Assembly (NCBI GenBank): GCA_046302715.1
Contig: JBKCHQ010000143.1
Span: forward strand, 1 to 15,861
DNA: 15,861 nucleotides
From: CAMCXT01 sp046302715
Lineage (GTDB): Bacteria; Bacteroidota; Bacteroidia; M30B66
Direction of reading: 5' to 3'
In this document: in pieces, positions 6,808-14,400 of the stretch
Layout: each line of letters starts with the position of its first letter
Numbering within the stretch: position 1 is the stretch's first letter
Notes under the pieces: model-generated
Told to the model about the DNA's origin: nothing
The model's database searches: none
What the model saw: only the letters and a program-made list of their open reading frames with translations
Program-made: the position numbers and the translations under genes

Positions 6808-8832
6808 ATGTTAGCCAATATTGGCATACCGTCTATAATTTTTGATGTCAGTGTTATTTTCGGACTGGCAGTTATTGTTTTACTGGCATGTAACTGGTTA
6901 AAAATACCTTCTTTATTAGGTTTTTTATTTACTGGAATTATAGCCGGCCCCGATGTTTTAAAACTTACGCAAACCCAAACCGATATTTCGCTTTTTGCTG
7001 AGATAGGTATTGTATTTTTGCTATTCAGCATTGGACTAGAATTTTCGCTCAAAGATTTGCTCAAGGCCAGGAAGCAAGTTTTGCTTAGTGGTGTTTTACA
7101 ATTACTGCTTACTACATTGGCTACGTGCTTGTTGGTTGTTCTGCTGGATGTGGGATTAAAAGAAGCTCTTTTGTTGGGCTTATTGGTTTCATTCAGTTCA
7201 ACGGCTATTGTGCTTAAAGCGCTTCAGGATAAGGGTAGGGTTCATAGCGAGCAGGGAAAGGCGGCTTTGTCGGTGTTGATTTTTCAGGATATCGCAGTTA
7301 TACCAATTTTACTATGGCTTCCAGGCCTTAGCAAGGGCGCATCGGGTTTTGGAATTGAGTTTTTTATGGTACTCATTAAAGCAGCTGTAACGGTTATTCT
7401 TGTTGTTTACGCTGCTCGATCTATAATTCCTAGATTACTGTTTGCTGTGGCTAAAAGCAATTCGCGCGAATTGTTTTTGATGACCGTACTCGTTATTTGT
7501 TTGTTTGTGGCCTGGCTTACTTCCCGCTTAGGATTATCTCTATCTCTCGGTGCTTTTTTGGCGGGCTTAATCATTTCAGAGTCGGACTACAGTCACGAGG
7601 CCTTTTCAACTATACTTCCATTTAGGGAAGTGTTTACAAGCTTTTTCTTCATTTCAATTGGCCTTCTTCTGGATTTAAACTTCGTTTATGCCCATTTTTT
7701 TGAAGTGTTGATGGCGGTGCTGGTGGTGGTGGTAGTAAAAAGTATTGCGGGCGGTGTTTCTATTCGAATGGGTGGCGCCGACCTCCGAACGGCACTTTTG
7801 GGCGGATTGTTTATTGCGCAGATTGGCGAATTTTCTTTTGTATTGGCTGATGCAGCTTTTGAGCTTAAATTATTGCATCATGACAATTACCAGCTATTGC
7901 TTTCGGCAACAGTTTTTACCATGGGTTTAACTCCGGCTTTGCTTGAAAAGGCCGACCGAATTTCGATGACGCTTCTTCAAGTATTTACCCAAAATTTAAC
8001 TCCTAATCGCCTAACTAGAAATAGTAATAATGAAAGGTTAGATATTGCAGATTATTTAGGCATTACGAATCATTTAGTAATTATAGGTTTTTCTGAGTTA
8101 GGCGTTCAGATAAGTAAGGTTATTAAATTATCAAAAATTCCTATTATAGCAGTTGATAATGATCCTGAAATAGTTTTAAATTCAAAACTTGATCGTGGCA
8201 ATAAAATATTGTATGGTAATGCCACCGATTTAGAAGTATTACGTCATGCACACATCAATACCGCAAATATGGTGGTCGTTACCTTAAAAAATGATCGCGA
8301 TATTAAGGCCATCATTGATGCCATTCGAAAGATATCTGAACATTGTAAAATATTGGCTATTGCCAACGATGCAGGCGATTTCACACGTTTGTTTGATGCA
8401 GGAGCCAACGAGTTGTTAAGCCGTAACTTTGAAATTAGTGTAGAATCGGTGATTCGAATTTTGAAGCATTTCGATGTCCCAAAAACCGAGATAGAACAAA
8501 GAATTGAACGATTCAGGGAACGTAATTATACCATGGAGCGTAGTATTCGACTTGAGCAAATGCTTGGGGCCGACCTCATGGAAAGTTTGCCCGGATCAGA
8601 GCTGCGCACGATGGTTATTCAAGGATTAAGCAGTAATGGAATTTATTTGAGCGAACTGCTCAAGCAGGATTTTCCTAAGGTATCTATTTTGGCATTGAAA
8701 CACGGTGCTGATATACACGTCAATCCTGAATTGAATCAGACCGCTTACAACAACGATCGGATCGTTGTATTTGGGGCAACCGAAGATTTACACCGATTAG
8801 AAACCATCCTTATTTCTTCCCGCCCGGATTAA
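6808..8832 (+). CDS. CPA2 family cation:proton antiporter with RCK (TrkA-N/TrkA-C) domains, KefB/C-like
   Basis: This 674-residue inner-membrane transporter probably exchanges K+ or Na+ for H+. Residues 10-390 form the multi-span Na_H_exchanger domain. Signatures are FLLFSIGLEFS (70-80), SFSSTAIVLKAL (128-139), FQDIAVIP (159-166), FFFISIGLLLDL (279-290) and IAQIGEFSFVL (336-346). An RCK_N/TrkA-N Rossmann domain follows at about 420-540, with HLVIIGFSELG at 422-432 and the acidic VDND at 449-452. A TrkA_C/RCK_C-like domain sits at about 585-670. The nucleotide-binding glycine motif reads G-F-S-E-L-G, with Ser429 where GxGxxG normally has Gly. The start at 6808 gives a first helix immediately and is the only reasonable one. 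The last 23 bp overlap convergent yidC. Ion specificity and ligand cannot be read from the sequence. Confidence 0.93.
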   Translation: MLANIGIPSIIFDVSVIFGLAVIVLLACNWLKIPSLLGFLFTGIIAGPDVLKLTQTQTDISLFAEIGIVFLLFSIGLEFSLKDLLKARKQVLLSGVLQLLLTTLATCLLVVLLDVGLKEALLLGLLVSFSSTAIVLKALQDKGRVHSEQGKAALSVLIFQDIAVIPILLWLPGLSKGASGFGIEFFMVLIKAAVTVILVVYAARSIIPRLLFAVAKSNSRELFLMTVLVICLFVAWLTSRLGLSLSLGAFLAGLIISESDYSHEAFSTILPFREVFTSFFFISIGLLLDLNFVYAHFFEVLMAVLVVVVVKSIAGGVSIRMGGADLRTALLGGLFIAQIGEFSFVLADAAFELKLLHHDNYQLLLSATVFTMGLTPALLEKADRISMTLLQVFTQNLTPNRLTRNSNNERLDIADYLGITNHLVIIGFSELGVQISKVIKLSKIPIIAVDNDPEIVLNSKLDRGNKILYGNATDLEVLRHAHINTANMVVVTLKNDRDIKAIIDAIRKISEHCKILAIANDAGDFTRLFDAGANELLSRNFEISVESVIRILKHFDVPKTEIEQRIERFRERNYTMERSIRLEQMLGADLMESLPGSELRTMVIQGLSSNGIYLSELLKQDFPKVSILALKHGADIHVNPELNQTAYNNDRIVVFGATEDLHRLETILISSRPD

Positions 8833-10597
8833 TACCTTTAGCCTTTGCCATTTCTTCCAATTTTTGCTGGAATTTGGATACTTTCTTATCGGCTGGTTTC
8901 AATTTATGAGCTTGAATTTTCTCTTTAATTTTTGTTTCGTCAATCAATTTAGTGAAAGCAAATTGTTGACCGAAGGTAATCATATTGGCAAGGAAATAAT
9001 AATAGTTAAGCCCTGAGGCATAGCTGTTAAGCACAAAGAGGAAAATTACCGGCATAACGTACATCATCCATTTCAAGGCCTTCATCTGATCGTTACCTGC
9101 GGTAAGTGAGCTGTTCATAGATGAATATATGATGGTTGAAATGGTCATCAAAAGGGCGAAGAGGCTCACATGATCGCCATACACGGGAATGGAGAAGGGC
9201 AGGGTAAAAATGGAATCAAATGTGGACAAGTCCTCTGCCCATAAAAAGCTTTGTTGACGAAGCTCGATGGCATTAGGAAAGAAATTAAACATGGCAAGCA
9301 AAATAGGTAGTTGGAATAAAAGTGGAACGCATCCGCCCAAAGGATTTATTCCCGTTTCCTTATACAACTCCATTACTGCTTGTTGCTTTTGCATAGGATC
9401 GGCCTGTTCGTATTTCTTATTTATTTCATCCATCTCGGGTTTAATCACCCTCATCTTAGCCTGCGATAAGTATGATCTAAATTGTAAGGGTAACAAAAGT
9501 AATTTTATAATTATGGTTAATAAAAGAATAATAATACCGTAACTAATTCCAAAATTATCGAGCCAATTAAAAACAGGAATTACTAAAAATTTATTAACCC
9601 AACCAAATATTCCCCATCCTAATGGTATTTGTTTTTCTAAGTCAAAGCCAGCATCCTTAAGTTCTGTAAATTTTGTTGGGCCGAAATAAAAGTCAAGTTC
9701 TAGATTTTGTTGATTGGCTTCGGGTTTAATGTTTAATTTACTGTAAAAACTTTTAGATTGTTGGTTTGAAGGATCTGTATAAGTAGCCAGCTTTGATCCT
9801 TTATTAATTTCATTTTTGGAGATAATAGACGTGGTGAAAAACTGCTGTTTGAATGCCACCCAGTTCAAACCTGTTTCGGTAATTAAACTATCAGCGCCTA
9901 TGGGATCTAACTTGTCAACATCAGAATCTTCACGAGTTTGGTAGTAAACTGTTGAATTATCACGTTCGTTTTGGGTGTTTTTTTCCTTTGTGTTTAAAGG
10001 GTGCGAAAACACTAATGTATATGATCCTTTGGTTTGTTTTGCACCTTGTTCACTTTTGAAATTAGCACGGAATCTAACCTTGTAGCTATTGGGTTCTAAG
10101 GACCATGCAAATACTACAGATTTACCAGTTTTAGATAGAGCTTCTAACTCAAGTGATGATTTTGTTTTATTAATTATGTTGAAATTTAATTGCGATGTGC
10201 CCGGAAAGTTTTGCTCTCCTGACATTTTAAGGTCGAAAAAGCTTTCTTGAAACAATTTCAGGTCTTTCTTATCCCAGGTTTTAAATTCCTTAAGTAAAAT
10301 CTGTTCGGGATATCCCCCTTTGCTGTTGACATTAAGTGTGATACGATCGTTTTCAATGGTAAAAACTTCTGTTTTCTTTGCCACACTATCATTACTGCCC
10401 AGCCAATCACTGCTAGATGCTAGCTTAAGGGTATTATCGTTTAAATCTTTGACTTGATTTGCAGCCTGTTTTTTAGACACGGAATCTATTGTTGTGGTTT
10501 TCTGTTGCTGTGCTTGCTCCGGACCTTTATTCAAGTAAACGTAACCCATCATGATAAGTCCAATAAGTAAAAGCCCGATTAAGCTATTCCGATCCAT
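8810..10597 (-). CDS. yidC: Membrane protein insertase YidC
   Basis: This 595-residue Oxa1/YidC/Alb3 insertase integrates and folds inner-membrane proteins, alone or with SecYEG. The N-terminal signal-anchor helix is at about 5-21. Residues 23-320 form the long periplasmic beta-sandwich domain of Gram-negative YidC, with a low-complexity Gln/Lys/Ser segment just after TM1. The conserved five-helix core runs from about 325 to 555: TM2 around ISYGIIILLLTIIIKLLLLPL (351-371), cytoplasmic loop KMRVIKPEMDEINKKY (381-396), NPLGGCVPLLFQLPI (418-432) and final helices with SGLNYYYFLANMITF (528-542). A basic tail (555-595) fits ribosome contact. Lys365 probably stands where E. coli has the groove Arg366. 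The stop lies inside the 3' end of the convergent antiporter gene. No rnpA or rpmH is adjacent, as usual in this phylum. Confidence 0.96.
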   Translation of the reverse strand: MDRNSLIGLLLIGLIMMGYVYLNKGPEQAQQQKTTTIDSVSKKQAANQVKDLNDNTLKLASSSDWLGSNDSVAKKTEVFTIENDRITLNVNSKGGYPEQILLKEFKTWDKKDLKLFQESFFDLKMSGEQNFPGTSQLNFNIINKTKSSLELEALSKTGKSVVFAWSLEPNSYKVRFRANFKSEQGAKQTKGSYTLVFSHPLNTKEKNTQNERDNSTVYYQTREDSDVDKLDPIGADSLITETGLNWVAFKQQFFTTSIISKNEINKGSKLATYTDPSNQQSKSFYSKLNIKPEANQQNLELDFYFGPTKFTELKDAGFDLEKQIPLGWGIFGWVNKFLVIPVFNWLDNFGISYGIIILLLTIIIKLLLLPLQFRSYLSQAKMRVIKPEMDEINKKYEQADPMQKQQAVMELYKETGINPLGGCVPLLFQLPILLAMFNFFPNAIELRQQSFLWAEDLSTFDSIFTLPFSIPVYGDHVSLFALLMTISTIIYSSMNSSLTAGNDQMKALKWMMYVMPVIFLFVLNSYASGLNYYYFLANMITFGQQFAFTKLIDETKIKEKIQAHKLKPADKKVSKFQQKLEEMAKAKGINPGGKK

Positions 10598-10617
10598 GGT
10601 AAATTTAAATTTGAGCG

Positions 10618-10625
10618 CAAAGATA
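10618..10625 (-). promoter_or_regulatory. Candidate -7 box of yidC promoter (TATCTTTG)
   Basis: On the minus strand this reads TATCTTTG, an exact TAnnTTTG match 20 bp before the yidC ATG, implying a leader of about 15 nt. No good TTG occurs at the usual -33 distance; the nearest TTTG is 27 bases upstream. Consensus-based inference only. Confidence 0.4.
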
Positions 10626-10781
10626 ATCTAAAGCATAGGTAAAAACATCTGACAAATTTGGGATTGTTCATCTCAATTATTATGGGGAAGCCGATTCCGA
10701 AAATAAATCTTACATAAGCCGAGACTGGGGACAAAATTCAACATTAATTTGAGCTATTGGGCTTAACTACATCAAAAATAG

Positions 10782-10797
10782 TGCATTACAAAATGCA
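10782..10797. promoter_or_regulatory. Perfect 6-bp inverted repeat upstream of the secreted-protein gene
   Basis: TGCATT (10782-10787) and AATGCA (10792-10797) are separated by ACAA. The repeat lies about 40 bp upstream of the -7 candidate at 10838, inside the 299-bp divergent region between yidC and the gene at 10897. It could be a regulator-binding site or a small hairpin. Six base pairs in AT-rich DNA can arise by chance. Confidence 0.25.
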
Positions 10798-10837
10798 ATA
10801 ATTTTTCAGAAAGATTTTTTTATGTATGAGAATTGAA

Positions 10838-10845
10838 TATTTTTG
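10838..10845 (+). promoter_or_regulatory. Candidate -7 box (TATTTTTG) for the plus-strand secreted-protein genes
   Basis: TATTTTTG is an exact TAnnTTTG match. A T-run sits about 19-23 bases upstream where a TTTG -33 element would be expected. A transcript starting near 10852 would have a leader of about 45 nt to the ATG at 10897. If real, it excludes the in-frame TTG at 10843 as a start, because that codon overlaps the box. Confidence 0.4.
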
Positions 10846-10896
10846 TTCGGTTGCATGAAAACTTGCATCTCGACGTCAATACAAATAAAACAGTTT

Positions 10897-11388
10897 ATGA
10901 AAAACATTCTTCGAATCAGGAACTTAGCAGCAGCGGGCCTACTTTTTATGGCACCTTTGTTCGGTTCAGCCCAGAGTAATGGCACATCTCAACAACCTGC
11001 GCCATATCCTACCCCAAATTTTACTGGAAATTCTGAGCAGGATATCCGGCAGCATGACCAAGCGGTCGAGCAATGGAAACAACAGGAAAAAAGCCGCAAC
11101 GAAGAATTGAATACCAAAACAAATTTGTCTTCTTCTAATAAGAATAAGACAAACCATAAAGCAGTTCGCGATGCTCAAACTTCAAGCGTTAAAGAACCCC
11201 GCAAAATACAATATGTCGATATTCCAGGTTTTCCTGCTTTTGTTGCAACTGGGAACATTGAATTAGACAACGCAAATTACGAACGTGCAAAAGCTGATTG
11301 GATGGCTGCGCATCCGCAGGAGTATGAGGCATATTTGCAAAACAACAAGTTAACCAACAAAAATTTTACCCGCCCCGTGGCGAAGTAA
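10897..11388 (+). CDS. Small secreted protein with a duplicated TGN...W motif
   Basis: From the ATG at 10897 this is a 163-residue protein. MKNILRIRN, a hydrophobic stretch and GSAQS form a clear signal peptide cut near residue 25. In-frame starts farther upstream (TTG 10843, ATG 10855) would place the signal internally. I do not recognise the family. Two similar segments lie exactly 75 residues apart: the first has T43-G-N, E47, D49, A56 and W60; the second has T118-G-N, E122, D124, A131 and W135, so spacing from TGN to Trp is 17 in both. Each is preceded by Pro and Phe (PTPNF; FPAF). Between them is a polar Ser/Asn/Lys linker (about 64-103). The product is periplasmic or extracellular. The next gene starts only 15-36 bp downstream on the same strand, so the two may be one operon. 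Confidence 0.75.
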   Translation: MKNILRIRNLAAAGLLFMAPLFGSAQSNGTSQQPAPYPTPNFTGNSEQDIRQHDQAVEQWKQQEKSRNEELNTKTNLSSSNKNKTNHKAVRDAQTSSVKEPRKIQYVDIPGFPAFVATGNIELDNANYERAKADWMAAHPQEYEAYLQNNKLTNKNFTRPVAK

Positions 11389-11392
11389 AATA

Positions 11393-11408
11393 TACATATA
11401 TATATGTA
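11393..11408. repeat. 16-bp perfect palindrome at the gene junction
   Basis: TACATATATATATGTA is its own reverse complement. It begins 4 bp after the stop of the small secreted protein gene and covers the first possible ATG (11404) of the giant gene. It could be a weak hairpin, a regulator site or simply an AT-repeat tract. Its position argues mildly for use of the ATG at 11419 or 11425. Confidence 0.5.
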
Positions 11409-11424
11409 CACAAAATCCATGACG

Positions 11425-14400
11425 ATGAAAAAGACTCTACTTGTTTTAATTGCAGTATTTGCTGGCTTGTTTAATTTGAGCCTTCAGGCTCAATGTCCGA
11501 ACAATAATACGTTGTTTTTTACCTATCCTGCTCCAACTACCATTGGAGCATCTGTAGGAACTGGCATTTGCATTTTTGCCGGGGAACATTATGTGATTAC
11601 CAATATGCAGGCCGGCAGTACGTACCGCCTTTCATCTTGCGGTAGTCCAGATTTAGTTGATACACGAATTACCGTGTACCCTGATGCCAGTGGCGGCAGT
11701 GCGCTTGCTTTTAATGATGATTTCTGCGGTACACGTGCACAACTCGATTTTACGCCTGCCACTACAGGTTCCTATAGAATTCTCTTGGATAAAACGGGTC
11801 CTGGGAATAGTTGTATTTCTTCAACCACGGAATGTGGCGAGATTGTAGTATCACTTATCTCAACAGGAGCTGTAACAGACTATTGCACTCCTCAGTATGC
11901 AGTAGGTGTTTCCAATGGAGATTTTATTAATGGAGTGAGTTTAGGTTCTATATCTAATTTGAATACGGGATCATCAACTGGTTCGTCTTACAATGATTTC
12001 ACAAATCTTTCTACAGAACTTCTTCCTTCCACAGCCTATCAATTAACGGTTCAAAACAATCCTGATTTTTCAGAAATTATTGCAGCTTGGATTGACTACA
12101 ATCAGGATTTAACATTTTCAACCGATGAACTTCTTGGACAGACGTCCGTTGCAGCTGGACAAAATGGTGTAATTAATTTTACTACGCCTGCATCTCCTGC
12201 AGCGGGCCAAACGCGTATGCGTGTTCGTATGACATTTACGATACCTGTATCCGGTGGTCAAATGGATCCTTGTGTTTCTTATCAGTTTGGCGAGGCTGAA
12301 GATTACGCCGTTTCATTCCCATCCGATCCTCCAGGGCCTCCTTCAGGATTGAATTTCTCTACTGCTTGCGGTCTATCAACCACTATACAAGATAATGCTT
12401 GTCCTAATAATACCACTGCTTCTGTAACAGTATCTGGTTTAGATGCCAGTTTAGGAACAGCGCAGCAGTTAAGTTCTGTAGATGTAATTATTGAACATGC
12501 TCAAGCATCAGATTTAGATTTGTTTCTTCAGGCACCCGACGGATCAGTAATTGAACTTTCAACCGATAACGGTGGTCTCGGTGCAGACTATGGTTCCTAC
12601 GCTGGTAATGTTTGTACTCAGGTGGCACGCTTTAGTATGTCAGCTCAAACTGCCATAACATCCGCCAATGCTCCGTTTATTGGCTCTTTTATTCCTGAGG
12701 GAAATTTAAATAGCCTCAACAATGGCATTAACCCTAACGGCATTTGGAGACTTCGTGCTTGCGATGACTTTGCGGGAGACATTGGTACCATCCGCTTTTT
12801 TTCGGTAAATTTTGAAGCGCTTCAAACCGAAGTTCCTTCATGTGCCGACTCTTATAATCTGGCTGATGCAGCACAAAACGTACCTGTTGATCAGCAACTA
12901 TCTTGGGTTGCCGGCACAGGTCAACCAACGGGATATGATGTTTATTTCGGTACTTCACAAACTCCAATATTGGTTTCAGATGCTCAAAGTACCACATCAT
13001 TTAATCCGGGTACGTTGTTGCCGTCTACCACCTATTTCTATCAAATTGTTCCAAGCAATAATGCAGGCGATGCCGTTGGATGCCCAATTCGTTCGTTTAC
13101 AACTTCTGCAAACGAAGATGTAATTCTTATGACAAATGGCTCCATTAACACATGTACTGGAATCTTTACTGATGGAGGCGGTTCCAATGGAAATTATGCA
13201 AATGGAGATTCGCTCGTATTTACGATCTTCCCAGATGCTCCTAATTCCGCGGTTCAAGTTGACTTCAGCACATTTGAATTAGAAGATGGATTCGATATTT
13301 TTGCGATTGCTGACGGTGCCGACGAGAACGCAACAGTTATTGGTGTTTACAACGGAACCAATTCTCCAGGCATAGTTACGGCCACCAATCCAACGGGAGC
13401 TTTAACATTTGCATTTTTAGCTGATGATATTATTAATGCCCCAGGTTGGACAGCTGCAATTTCATGCGTGCCATTGACTTCAGTTCCTTCGTGTGTAGCA
13501 TCATCAGCGCCTGCTGATTTGGCTTCGGGAGTATCTATCGATTCAGATTTAACCTGGACTGAAGGTTCGGGTGCACCAACTAGTTACGATATTTACTTTG
13601 GAACCAATCCTGCACCTGCACTAGCACAAGCTGATTTCCAAGGTACAACATTCGATGTAGGAACCTTATTCTACAATACTACTTACTACTATCAGATTGT
13701 ACCTAAAAATGCTTCGGGCTCTGCTACAGATTGTCCTGTATTACAATTCACTACAGAATCTGAACCTGTAACTGGAATTTTAATGCAAAATGGAACGTTA
13801 ACCGTTTGCGACGGACAATTTTTTGATTCAGGCGCTGCCTCAAATGATTATTCAACTGAAGAGTCTCTAACCTTAACATTATTGCCCGAAGTAAGTGGTA
13901 ATTTAGTTAGCGTAACATTTGATCAATTCTCAACCGAGGCTGAATTGGATGTTTTAACCGTTTACAGTGGCTCAACTGTTTCAGGCAGTCCGATTGCAAG
14001 TTTAAGTGGTTCTGATTTAGTACTTCCATTAACGCTAACTTCAAGTGCAGCTGATGGAGCGCTTACTTTTGTATTTAATTCTGACCTCCAGGTTACTGAA
14101 GCGGGCTGGTCTGCCAATGTTTCATGTATTACAGTTTCCGACTCAACTGTTTGGGATATCGTAGTAAACAGCGAAGTTCATAACACATTAGAGTCATTAG
14201 TATTATTAGCAGGATTAGACGGAGCTTTAGATGGTCCTGGTCCGTTAACATTATTTGCACCAACAGATGCTGCTTTTGCTGCATTGCCTCAGGTAGTAGT
14301 AGATGCTCTTGTAGCAGATCCAACTGGCGCTCTTACGGATGTGCTACTATATCATGTGGTGGGTGCGCAAGCATTAAGTTCTGATCTTACAGATGGACAA

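Noticed and set aside
10843..10896. Longer start (TTG 10843 or ATG 10855) for the small secreted protein
   Set aside because: The TTG overlaps a good -7 promoter match and both starts would push the signal peptide inside the protein. ATG 10897 gives a standard signal peptide.
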